Positions 11,900-21,294 of a stretch of 64,000 bases of DNA are shown here, piece by piece. The stretch covers positions 1,736,001 to 1,800,000 of the forward strand of contig CP087214.1 of the NCBI GenBank assembly GCA_020912385.1. Direction: 5' to 3'. Origin of the DNA: Neofusicoccum parvum (Eukaryota; Ascomycota; Dothideomycetes; Botryosphaeriales; Botryosphaeriaceae). The position numbers and the translations under genes were made by a program. How positions within the stretch are numbered: the stretch's first letter is position 1; each line of letters opens with the position of its first letter. The notes below the pieces were generated by a model. The model did no database searches. It was not told the origin of the DNA and worked only from the letters and a program-made list of their open reading frames with translations.

Positions 11900-13213
11900 A
11901 TGCCATCCCCACGCAGCCTCCTTCCTTTGCTCGCCATCGCAACCGTCGCGTTCTTCTCGTTCCTCTACTACAGTACCAACGTGAAGGAATCCTGGCGAGG
12001 ACTGCCGCAAAAGATCGGTCTGGGAGAAACGGTCCCGGAGCCGACGTCATCCAAGACTGCGGACGCAGCCGAGTCGGCCAGCAGCGGCGAAGGCCATGGC
12101 GCGAAGCCGAAGCCGACAAAGTGGAGCTCGATCCCTAAATTTGAGGCGGGAGTCGGCATGCCGGAAGACTACAACTTCACCACCGTGCTGGTGGTTCCGC
12201 GGACGAGAGAAGAGGACGTTGATTGGATTGATGAAAACCTGTCGGACTACCAGACTGCCGTCTACGTTGCTGACGATCGATCTGCGCCGCTACACCCGCC
12301 GAAGAACAAAGGCCACGAAGTCATGATCTACCTGAGCTGGATCATCGATAACTACGCCGACCTGCCGGACGTAGCTATTTTCATGCATGCGCACAGGTAC
12401 GCCTGGCACAACAGCGACATGCTCGACCTCGATGCCGTGCAGATGGTTCGCCGGTTGAACCCCAATCGCGTGCTTCGCGAAGGGTACATGAACATGCGCT
12501 GCCATTGGGAGCCGGGCTGTCCAGATTGGATGTAAGTGACCACTTCGCCAACCCCCCGATTTTCGGTGCTAAACGACCACAGGCACCCGGGTGAAGTAGA
12601 GGACGACATCCAGAAGCATGAACAGAAGCTTCTTGCCAAGGCTTGGAGCGAGCTGTTCCCCTTGGACCCCATTCCAGAGGTGCTGGCGCAGCCCTGCTGC
12701 GCTCAGTTTGCTCTGAGCCGTGACCGAATCCGCGCCATCCCCCTGCAACGCTTCGTAGCCTACCGCGACTGGCTGCTCCGCACGCCCTTGGATGATGCTC
12801 TTTCCGGCCGGGTGTGGGAGTACGTTTGGCAGTACGTGTTCACAGGGCAAAACGTCTACTGCCCCATTCAACACATCTGCTACTGCGACGGGTTCGGCGT
12901 GTGCTTCGGCAACGACGAGAACTACAAGGCGTGGACAGACCTGCGCTACACCCAACTGGGCTACGAATTTGAGCTTAAGGACTGGCATGAGAAGGAGAAG
13001 CTCGTGCACCAGTCCATGCAGGACGGCACCTTCGACGAGCTTGCCGAGATCGACATTCCCGAAGTCGGCAGAGATAAGTGGTTGGAAGAGGAGATGGAGC
13101 GCATCAAACAGGACCTGAAGCACAGGAGAGACGCGGCGATAGAACGAGGCAACGACCCTCAGATCAGAGCCAATGATTGTGGGAGGGAATGGCACGAGGG
13201 AGATTGGTTCTGA
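11900..13213 (+). CDS. DUF3431-family membrane-anchored protein
   Basis: Two exons, 11900-12531 and 12583-13213 (51-nt intron, donor GTAAGT, branch CTAAA, acceptor CAG); 420 residues. An N-terminal hydrophobic segment (LLPLLAIATVAFFSFLYYST, residues ~7-26) looks like a signal anchor for a type II membrane protein. A disordered linker (~residues 27-85) precedes the folded domain. That domain contains VVPRTREEDVDWIDENL, the IYLSWIIDNYADLPDVAIFMHAHR region, REGYMNMRCHWEPGCP and a Cys-rich stretch (QHICYCDGFGVCFG). This pattern matches the fungal DUF3431 family; the FMHAHR segment with the acidic and His residues resembles glycosyltransferase-like folds, but the activity is not established. A Golgi or secretory lumen location is inferred from the anchor. 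Confidence 0.82.
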
Positions 13214-14102
13214 TGAATCGTCTACTTTTCTTTCAAGACAACTTTAGGGAGCCGGGAATGTGGAATTGGCGTTACAAGGTAAGGGCCCTTGGGAGACTCT
13301 TGGGCACCGGGTACATGATTAGGGCACACATCATAGATGGCGGAAGAACTGACTGTACGAACATGATGTTGCATGGCGGCTCCGTACATACGCCTGGCGC
13401 AGGATGGGAATGGCTTCTGGTTGGGAGTTAGAATACTTTGTACGTACGTATAGAATCGCCTCGACAGCTGTGCACTGACCGGAGCATCTGGCGCGTGAGA
13501 GGTTCATGCAATCAATTACGCGGACGCGAAGGCGCAGGAAGCAAGCAACGACATCTGTTTTGACAAATTGCTGTCTCGTGATCATTACGGGGGAACTGGT
13601 ATTTGAGAGTAAATGGATTGTAAAATGTCGCAATAAAGCACATCCAGCGGATAGCTTCCACCTTGACCTCGACTGGAATTCTGCGGCATTCTTCAAGGGA
13701 GCGTCTCGTGTATTGACGTAGCAATCTCGTATGCGCTCCAAAATAGCCGCGAGGAATGGAGGCCGGCCGAAAGGGGCCTAGTGTTAACAAACAACATCAA
13801 CCACGCAAACACGTCGCAAACACGCAGCTCCGATCGGGAAAACAGCTCCCCTCTGCGTTTGCTAGTGCCGCTTTCCTGTGAGCAAAACACCTCGTCGAAG
13901 CCGACCACCACCTGCAATGGCTTCGCCCCGATCCGTGTCGCCGAGATCTGGTGCTGATTTCCCTCCCTAGATTTTTCTTGTTCACCGCAGCCCTCACACG
14001 CCCTTTACTCGCCTCCAACTCGCGCCGTCGCAACAGCCAGAACTCCCAGCCGAGGGCCATCTTTTCCCCCATGGCCGATTAACCATCTGCTGGTCCGCCG
14101 CC
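13214..14102 (+). other. Intergenic: DUF3431 3' flank and promoter of the polyQ gene
   Basis: About 0.9 kb. An AATAAA at 13632-13637 could serve polyadenylation of the upstream gene. From about 13980 to the ATG at 14103 the sequence is CT-rich with no in-frame interruption worth noting. No other gene seen. Confidence 0.45.
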
Positions 14103-16133
14103 ATGAACTCGGGCGCCGCCTTTCACGGTGCCGCCGCCGGTGGCCGCCGCGACAGCGTCCCTGGCGCCGCCCCCGCCGATGCGACCAGCGCCGTCGAAGA
14201 CCCCGCGAACCAAGGATACGACATGCAGGCCTTAGAAGCCACCACCGCCCAGACCGCGCCGGGGTATGCCGCGGCGACGGCCCGCAGCGATGCAGCGCAA
14301 GGACAACAGGCGAGCCTGGAAGGCAATATGGCCGAGCTGCTGGAAGCCGCCGCCAAAGCGACGACCGAATCGCAGCGCCACGCTGCCGCGCAGCAACAGC
14401 AACTACAGCAGCAACAACAGCAGCAGCAGCATGGTGGAGGGCTGCGCAAGATTGCGCGCAACACCGATCTGAGGGGCACGGCGATGCACGAGGAGGAGGT
14501 GCTAGCGGCCGGGCAGAAGCGGAAACGGACCACCTCTCCGGACGGCGGTGAAGCAGTGCTAGAGGATGAGAGCGGCCGCGCGGGCAGCCAATCTCCCCGG
14601 AAGCGTGCGAGGCAGACGCCCGAGGTGCACAGCCATACGCCCATGGCGCACACGCCCATGTCGGGAGCGGACCATCACGGCCACTACCACCAGAGCCCGG
14701 AGCTGCAGCAGCAGCAGCAACACCAGGCTGGATTCGGCGGAATGACACCAGATGCTCGGGCTGTGGGCGTGCACTCGGCGGCAGCCCTGTTCCGGACGCC
14801 GTCGACGGGCAGCGGCGGGACGGCGAAGAAGCACACCCGGCCGCCCATGTCGAAGCTGTTCTCGTCGCTGCAGCTCACGCCCGAGAACTTCCTGCGGCTG
14901 CAGGCCGCGGCTAAGCAGTACATGCTGGACGAGGCGCACCCGGAGCGCCAGAGCTGCGTGGGCAGCAGGGGCAAGGGCGACACCGACATGGTCAAGCTGC
15001 GCCTGTTCAACTGCTGTCGCGATTTCCTGGGCGACGGCATCGGCGAGCGCTTCTTCGGACCGGACGTCCCTGCTCCGACGGAAACCGAGGTGTTGGAAGG
15101 GGAAACAACGCCGGGGAGGAAATGGGTGTGGCCGAGAGATGGGAATAAGATTGTCAGCTTGGTCACGCCGTTGCTGCGGAGGATGGTGACCAATGAGCGG
15201 CAGAGGCAGTACGCGCAAGAGACAAGGAAGGGCGGGAGCAAGAAGAAGGATCCTTCCTCTGCGCGGGAGACGTCGCAAGAAAGTTCGATACAGCAGACCG
15301 CTGCTACGCCTGCGCCGACGACCCCTTTCAATGCGGAGCAGCATTCACCTCCGAATCCTGCAATCGATCCTGCGTTAGCTACACCGCAATCTGTACCACT
15401 TCACCCTCAAACCCACGCTCAACCACAACCATCTACGCAATACGGACCTCCCCCGACTCAGTACCCGCGCTTCCTTCAAGCACAACCCACGTCGTCAATA
15501 TACTCAACGGCCATTCCTCCCAACAATCATTTCCAGCACCACCCCCCTCCAGATCAAAACGTCATCCAGGTTCTCATTACAAAGAACAACACCAAACTCC
15601 TCCCCCGTATCGACATGCCATCCTGGCCCAGCACGCCGCACCACACGCTACCACTGAGTGACCTGCGGAAGGCTGTGGAGGAAGAAGTGAAGGGGTTCTT
15701 GAAGAGAGGCTTGGATCTGGGAATCAGGAGGCGTTCGATGTCGGCAGCGGAAAAAGCACGACAGGATTCGAAGCCGAGGCAGGCAAAGCAGAAGGGAGAC
15801 GGTGGTGCAGAAGGCCTAGGCGACGTTGACATGGAAGGGACCGACGAGGCGCAGCAAGGTACCTCTGAGGAGCCAGCCCAGCAGCAACAGGAGCAACCCG
15901 CAAACGATCGAGCGACCACCGTCTCCGAGAGCGGCAAAGAAGCTGCCCAGCACCAGCCAGCTGTCTCCGCCGACGAACCGAGCCTCGAAGGCATCACCCT
16001 CGAGATCCGTGCGCTGACCGGTCGTGGGCTTGTCCTCATCACCGGCGAGGACGAGTGGCGCGCCGTGTTGGCGGAGGTGGGGAGAGCGGTGTGGATGGAG
16101 GGTGTGTTGAAGGTGGTCGTCGAGGTTATCTGA
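14103..16133 (+). CDS. PolyQ, nuclear-looking hypothetical protein
   Basis: Single exon, 676 residues, ATG in a good context (GCCGCCATGAAC). The N-terminal third is low complexity, with a glutamine tract near residues 97-115 and a shorter one near 203-208. Two basic clusters (QKRKRTTS and SPRKRARQ) could act as nuclear localisation signals. A compact, better-ordered block lies at about residues 247-365 (PPMSKLFSSLQLTPENFLRL, then DMVKLRLFNCCRDFLGDGIG, then KWVWPRDGNKIVSLVTPLLR). The C-terminus holds another ordered piece (LITKNNTKLLPRIDMPSWP and GITLEIRALTGRGLVLITGE). Codon use is coherent throughout. I do not recognise the family; a transcription- or chromatin-related role is only inferred from polyQ plus nuclear signals. 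Confidence 0.8.
   Translation: MNSGAAFHGAAAGGRRDSVPGAAPADATSAVEDPANQGYDMQALEATTAQTAPGYAAATARSDAAQGQQASLEGNMAELLEAAAKATTESQRHAAAQQQQLQQQQQQQQHGGGLRKIARNTDLRGTAMHEEEVLAAGQKRKRTTSPDGGEAVLEDESGRAGSQSPRKRARQTPEVHSHTPMAHTPMSGADHHGHYHQSPELQQQQQHQAGFGGMTPDARAVGVHSAAALFRTPSTGSGGTAKKHTRPPMSKLFSSLQLTPENFLRLQAAAKQYMLDEAHPERQSCVGSRGKGDTDMVKLRLFNCCRDFLGDGIGERFFGPDVPAPTETEVLEGETTPGRKWVWPRDGNKIVSLVTPLLRRMVTNERQRQYAQETRKGGSKKKDPSSARETSQESSIQQTAATPAPTTPFNAEQHSPPNPAIDPALATPQSVPLHPQTHAQPQPSTQYGPPPTQYPRFLQAQPTSSIYSTAIPPNNHFQHHPPPDQNVIQVLITKNNTKLLPRIDMPSWPSTPHHTLPLSDLRKAVEEEVKGFLKRGLDLGIRRRSMSAAEKARQDSKPRQAKQKGDGGAEGLGDVDMEGTDEAQQGTSEEPAQQQQEQPANDRATTVSESGKEAAQHQPAVSADEPSLEGITLEIRALTGRGLVLITGEDEWRAVLAEVGRAVWMEGVLKVVVEVI
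14391..14433 (+). repeat. CAG/CAA run encoding polyglutamine
   Basis: Mixed CAG and CAA codons (with one CTA interruption) within the polyQ gene. The mixture of the two Gln codons makes the tract less slippage-prone than a pure CAG run. Confidence 0.9.
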
Positions 16134-17329
16134 GCACACTCAGGAACTGAGGCTTCTGGATCATCAGCCGGCCGTTGCAATTGTAAAACTGCGAAAGTTT
16201 GCTGGTCACCATTCACTGCTCGCCCGCGCCATATGGAGCAGACGGCAAACATGCCTTGTAATTGAGAGCTTCTCAAGAACTTCTCCGTGGTACACCGTCA
16301 GCTTCAACGACCCAAAAGGGCGGACGGCTTGTCGCTTTCTTCGCCGTCGATTTATCTTTACTTTATTCTAATGTTCTGTTCCTGTTGCTGATGAAAGGGC
16401 TACGGTGCTAGATGATTATGAGAGGGGGGGCGGCGTTTGATATTTCTTTATTCCTTCTCTAAACATATTCTACACAGCGTGTCTGGCTCATCGACGGATG
16501 GACTTCCCTTAGCTGCTTACACATATAATACATGACAGCCACGACAGGCGGGCGCATGGGAGGAGGAGTAAAAGCATAGATAGCACTATGTATGATATAC
16601 CGGCGCTGGTGGGGAGACTGGAACGGAAGTAGACGAGAGCAAGATATCAGGTGGAGACGTAGTGTGCATTCCGGAGACGGAGTGGAGGAAAGCGAACGGG
16701 CGGACTGAATGAATTCGAGCATGTCAAGCATCTGCCACTGCTGATTCACTACGATGTTGGGTGACCTGAGATGACAAAAGCACACGAAGCCAGGACGTTC
16801 GTCCTCTCAGTCAGATCAACTGCGTCGGACAATTCTTGATGCTGAACGCTGCAGCCCGCAGGGACAACACGGTGCTTATTTCATCGGAAGGAAGGAGAAG
16901 GAGGATAAAAGAGGAGAAAACTTCTTGTGTATACATTCCCCTAATTTGATCTTGAACGGCTTACAAAGAAAAAGAAAAGGCGAACTGAACTACCTGCTAT
17001 GCTATCGATAAAAATCTACGAAATACATGATACAGAGAAAAGAGAAGAGACTAATGAACCCCCATGCAGGAGAATGAAAGAGAATCATTATCTTGTGTCT
17101 CCCTAGTGTCTCCCCGGTGTCTCCCCAACTCTCTCCGGAATACACCTGATATCAACTCCAGCCAGCAGCAGCACATTTGGTATCGTCCAAGTTCACGTAT
17201 GCAAAGCATCGACCCCAGTCCGTCCCTCAACCCCATAGCTACAAGTCCGTCCAGTTCACGCCGATAGATTTCCCCAAAGCAAAAAAAGAGCCATCATGGA
17301 TTGCAAATCACTGCATCACTGCCCGCCTC
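16134..17329. other. Convergent intergenic region
   Basis: About 1.2 kb between the stops of the polyQ gene (+) and the MFS gene (-), so it contains two 3' flanks. It is more AT-rich than the surroundings and holds G-, A- and T-runs. No gene supported. Confidence 0.5.
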
Positions 17330-19302
17330 CTACGGCATGACGATCCTCGTCCTGTACTCCTTCACCGTCTTCCTGGTCGCGGTTCCCACCACGGCGATCA
17401 GCAGAATCGCATTGAACGCCGCCATCACGAAGAACGGCGCGCCCGGGTCCAGATCGTCGAACATCAAGCCCCCCAATTTCGTGAGGATCAATATGCCGGC
17501 GCCGCCAGCGAGACTGTAAACGCCGGCGATAGAACCCTTCAGGTGGGCGCGGCTGGAGGCTAGGCTAGAAGGCGGCAGGCGGCGGAAGTGTGAGGGAAGG
17601 AGAGGTGAAGATTCGCCGTATCCGCTACCACTGCTACTACTATTGCGGTTGATGGGCGGAGTTGGAATCGAGGTTGCGGACGAGTCCCCGAGGAGTGGGT
17701 CGCGCAGGGAGGCCGAGGCGACGGAGGGGGAGGGAACAGGCGTGGCATCCGGATCCAGGTGGCGGCTTAGATGCCGTGAGGCGCTGACTGGCGCACTTTG
17801 GATGTGCGTGCCAATCTGGAAGCCGGCATCGCGTTGGCGCTGCTCCTCTTCTTCCTCTGCGGCGTCGATTTCTTCCTCGTCGCCTGTGATGCCGCGGCCC
17901 AGCAAGCCCAGACTGCACACGATGGCGCCAATCTGGCTGATACCCAGCAGCGCGACGATGAAGAAAACGCCAGGACTGCCATCATCCTTGGCTCGCCATG
18001 TGGGGGTCTTGAGCAAGCCGAAAGCTATGTAGCCCGCGATGCCCGCAACAGCCGCGAGTATCAGAGGCAGATTGTGCTTCTTGTAGCGCCCAGCTAAGTA
18101 TCCGAACACAGGCGCGCAAATCAGCGCAACTAATTGCGAAGTTCCTGTCAGTGCGGAAGCAATGAGGTATGCTTCTCGGCAATGCCTCTTGACGTCATCC
18201 GAAGTCTTCCCATCACCAGGCTTGCAATCGCCGTGGGAAATGAAATAGGCGTTTGCAAACAACGGGATGAACAGAGAAATGGCAACAGAGGAGGCACGTG
18301 CAACGAACCCTCCGAGGTAGCCAAGGCCAATGTTGGCATCTTTCAGACCCAGAATCAGCGAGTCCAGCAGCAGGCGCGGGTACGAGAGCATGGGCGCGGG
18401 TCCAGACTCGTCCTTTTCCTTTACCACAAACAGGTTGCACCAACTCTTGTGCTCCTCGCCCGGTAAGTTCCGTAGGCCAAACATGCAGGCAAGGGCGACC
18501 ACGAATGCCACGGTCCCGACAATGTAGAAGGAATATTCGACGGATTCGCTGGGTGACACGCCGCTTTTCTGGAAGCGGGCGGGCAGTGGCAAGAACACGG
18601 CGAGAGCGAGCAGGGCACCGAAGCCCGTGAACATGCCGACCAGGCCAGCCAGGTTGGATGTGGAGGTGGCGGAAGCCTGAGGGGTGGTGGGCTGCGCGGA
18701 GTGGTAGGAGGACGCAGAGTTCAGGCGGGCCGGGGTGATGGTCAGCTCGGATGAGATGGATGGCGTGATGTTGTGTCCGCCGTTGGCGTCTCTACTGGGC
18801 GTCATGATCTCGGCTAGGGGCGGGCGGGTGGAAGCGTGGGTCATGGCGGGAAGGACGGCGGTGACCATGGTGGTCCTGTGGGAGCAGCATCGTCAGCATC
18901 GTCGCAGCAGCAGCGCGCAGTAGCGCGCATTGAGCAGACGTACGTCGCGGAAGCGCCCAGGGCAAACAGCAGGCGGCCCAGCAGCAGCTGTGGATAGACA
19001 TTGGAGGCCTGCACAAAGAGGAACAGGCTCAGCGCGACAATGGCGTAGCCCACGACAGCGACCTTTGCCACACCCACGCGGTCGCTGACCATGCCCCAGA
19101 CCGGGCAGCCAACGAGGGCGACCAGCTCGTCGGCGAAGCCCAAGGTGCCGACAGCGTCGCCGACGCCATGGTCGCGGCCAATGCGGTCGGTGATGACGAA
19201 CGAGACGGTGCTGTTGAGGAAGACCAGGAAGGAGATGCTGAACAGGGCGACACCGAACAGGTAGGTGGCGACCTGCCAGCGCGAGGCTGTGAAGGCGAAC
19301 AT
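17330..19302 (-). CDS. Major facilitator superfamily transporter with acidic central loop
   Basis: Two exons, 19302-18944 and 18875-17330 (68-nt intron, donor GTACGT, acceptor CAG); 634 residues. The N-terminal half starts with a helix (VATYLFGVALFSISFLVFLN), then shows an MFS loop 2-3 signature (GCPVWGMVSDRVGVAKVAVV) and an LLGRLLFALGASATTT segment. Helices continue through NLAGLVGMFTGFGALLALAV, SVEYSFYIVGTVAFVVALAC and the C-terminal set ending VMAAFNAILLIAVVGTATRK. A long hydrophilic loop in the second half contains an acidic run (GDEEEIDAAEEEEEQRQRD) and a Ser/Pro-rich stretch. This resembles the TetA-like fungal subgroup that includes yeast YCR023C; that comparison is from memory and tentative. 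The substrate is unknown. The gene is divergent from an FAD monooxygenase, suggesting shared control. Confidence 0.88.
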
Positions 19303-19719
19303 CTGGATTGGCGGTGGGACTCAGTGCGACATGGCCGCCGTCGTGCTGGAGGAGGGAGGAGGGCCAGGATGGTCAGGTGCGGGTGCAGGCGCGCGCAAGG
19401 CTGGCGGCCGCGGGCGCGGTTGTCGGGGAGGACTGGTCGCAGGGTGGCCGGGCGGGAAGCTAAGGAGCTTGGGCGGCGAGCAGCGCAGCAGCAGCAGCAG
19501 CAGCAGCAGCGGCCGGGAACCGCTCAGCGCTCAGCCCCGACCGCCCTGCACGCAACGCATCCGCACATCCACGTGCGCGCGCGCGTCCGCCTATTGCTGG
19601 CGCGGACGCGCACCCTCAGGCACAGCGCCCAAGGGCCCGCCGCGCGAATGGGCTGATCCGGTGCGACACCGACCCGGCGCTCAGCCCAGACGTCCTCCCT
19701 CCACGCCCAGCACCGCGCG
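19303..19719. promoter_or_regulatory. 417-bp divergent promoter, MFS transporter / FAD monooxygenase
   Basis: Lies between start codons that face away from each other. It contains a pure (CAG)8 at 19486-19509 and is otherwise GC-rich. No TATA box is evident. The short distance makes shared regulatory sites likely, though this is inference. Confidence 0.6.
19486..19509. repeat. (CAG)8 microsatellite in a divergent promoter
   Basis: Eight uninterrupted CAG copies, outside any gene model, between the MFS and FAD-monooxygenase start codons. Confidence 0.92.
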
Positions 19720-21294
19720 ATGCCCGCCCTCAACGTGGCCATCATTGGCGCAGGCCCGGCCGGCTGCACGCTCGCACGCCTGCTGCTGCTGCGCCAGCAC
19801 AGCCGGCAGGCAGACGACAGCTCACCCGCGACAGCGCAGCTCCGCGTCCAGGTGTTCGAGGCCGAGCCCGCGCCCGGCACCCGCCGCCAGGGGGGCACGC
19901 TGGATCTGCATCCGTCCACCGGCTTGGCCGCGCTCCAGCAGGCCGCCCTGTACGATGAGTTCCTGGCCCGCGCGCGCTTCGACGGCGAGGCCTTCCGCCT
20001 CTGCGACAAGCAGCTCGCGTCCTACGTGCGCGTGGCGGGCCCGCCGCAGCACCGCCAGCAGCACCGCGCGCCGCCCGCCGGCTCGCGTGGAGCACCGGAG
20101 ATCGACCGCGCTGCGCTGCGGAGCATGCTGGTCCAGGCGCTGCCGGACGGCACGGTCCGCTGGGGCTGGCGTCTGCAAACCGTCTCCGAGCAGCTGTCGA
20201 CGCAGCAGCCCGGCGTATTGGAGCCATTTCCGCCATCTTACTCCCTGCACTTCGACGGCAACCGCACGCTGTCCGGCTTCGATCTCGTCGTCGGTGCCGA
20301 TGGCGCCTGGAGCCGTGTCAGGCCACTCCTGGCCCCCTTCTCCACTGCCGGCGACGCTGGGGTGGCCAACCCCGCCGGCCCCGTCTACTCGGGCATTGCG
20401 GGCTTCCGCTGCTCCATCCCGGACGCCGCCCGCACCGCGCCTGCTGTGTTCGAGCTGGTCAATCGCGGATCTCTGTTCGCGTTCTCCGACGGCAAGACGC
20501 TGATGGGCCAGCAGCTGGGCGACGGCAGCATCTGGGTCAGCGCGTCCGGCGTCAAGGCTGAGGATTGGGTGGACGAGCAACGCGAGCGCGAACGCCTGCA
20601 CCGGCGGCCCACGCCGCCGCCGCAGGAGCCAGCTGCAGCTGCAGGTGACGGCAAGGAGCAGCAGCATCATCATCATCATCATCATCGCCTTCCCCAGGAT
20701 CGCAATCACGTCGGGGCGTGGTTCAAGGATGCTGTGCGCGCTGAGTACAAGGGCTGGGCTCCCGAGCTGCTCCAGCTCGTCGATGCCGCCGAGGACTCGG
20801 CGCGTCTCCTGCCCATCTACATGCTGCCGCCGGGCTTCCGCTGGCGCACCAGGCCGGGCCTCACCTTGATAGGCGATGCCGCCCACTTAACCGTGCCGTT
20901 TGCAGGGGAAGGCGTCAACATCGCCCTGAAAGACGCATTGGAGCTCTCCCGCGCCATCATTGCCGCCCTTAGCAGTGGCGGCCCCGCTGATGACATCGAC
21001 GGCCGGGGAGACCAGCAACGTGTTGTTGATGTTGCGACCGAGGAGCTCCGGTCGAAAAGAAAGGCGCTCGCGGCAAAGGTAGCCGAGTACGAGCACGACA
21101 TGTTCTCCCGAGCGCATGCGGTCCAATCCGTGAGCGTGGGTATGATGCGCGCCATGTTTTTCACCCCGGGCGCTCCTCGCTCGTCGATCGAGGCGTACGT
21201 CTGCTGGAAAGCTTGGCAGATGCAGCCGCTGCTGTACCCCTTGGTCTTTGTGGTTGTGCACATATACTTCGCGGTGTGGAAGCTGTTCAATTGA
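19720..21294 (+). CDS. FAD-dependent monooxygenase (TetX / aromatic hydroxylase type)
   Basis: Single exon, 524 residues. The Rossmann FAD motif GAGPAG is at residues 10-15, followed by a second-strand acidic end (VQVFEAE). The group-A signature DLVVGADGAWSRVR begins at residue 188, and the FAD-ribityl motif LIGDAAHLTVPFAGEGVN has its GD at 385-386. These three motifs in this order define class A flavoprotein monooxygenases, which hydroxylate aromatic or polycyclic compounds with NAD(P)H and O2. The RRQGGTLDLHPSTGL stretch and overall shape resemble the TetX-like branch. Oddities are a low-complexity insert near residues 288-325 with eight consecutive His, and a C-terminal hydrophobic segment (LLYPLVFVVVHIYFAVWKLF) that may anchor it to a membrane. 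The substrate is unknown; the divergent MFS gene suggests detoxification or export. Confidence 0.9.
   Translation: MPALNVAIIGAGPAGCTLARLLLLRQHSRQADDSSPATAQLRVQVFEAEPAPGTRRQGGTLDLHPSTGLAALQQAALYDEFLARARFDGEAFRLCDKQLASYVRVAGPPQHRQQHRAPPAGSRGAPEIDRAALRSMLVQALPDGTVRWGWRLQTVSEQLSTQQPGVLEPFPPSYSLHFDGNRTLSGFDLVVGADGAWSRVRPLLAPFSTAGDAGVANPAGPVYSGIAGFRCSIPDAARTAPAVFELVNRGSLFAFSDGKTLMGQQLGDGSIWVSASGVKAEDWVDEQRERERLHRRPTPPPQEPAAAAGDGKEQQHHHHHHHRLPQDRNHVGAWFKDAVRAEYKGWAPELLQLVDAAEDSARLLPIYMLPPGFRWRTRPGLTLIGDAAHLTVPFAGEGVNIALKDALELSRAIIAALSSGGPADDIDGRGDQQRVVDVATEELRSKRKALAAKVAEYEHDMFSRAHAVQSVSVGMMRAMFFTPGAPRSSIEAYVCWKAWQMQPLLYPLVFVVVHIYFAVWKLFN
20666..20689 (+). repeat. (CAT)8 encoding eight histidines inside the FAD monooxygenase
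   Basis: Uninterrupted CAT codons giving a His8 run within a low-complexity insert of the coding sequence. A pure codon run points to recent slippage. Confidence 0.9.
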
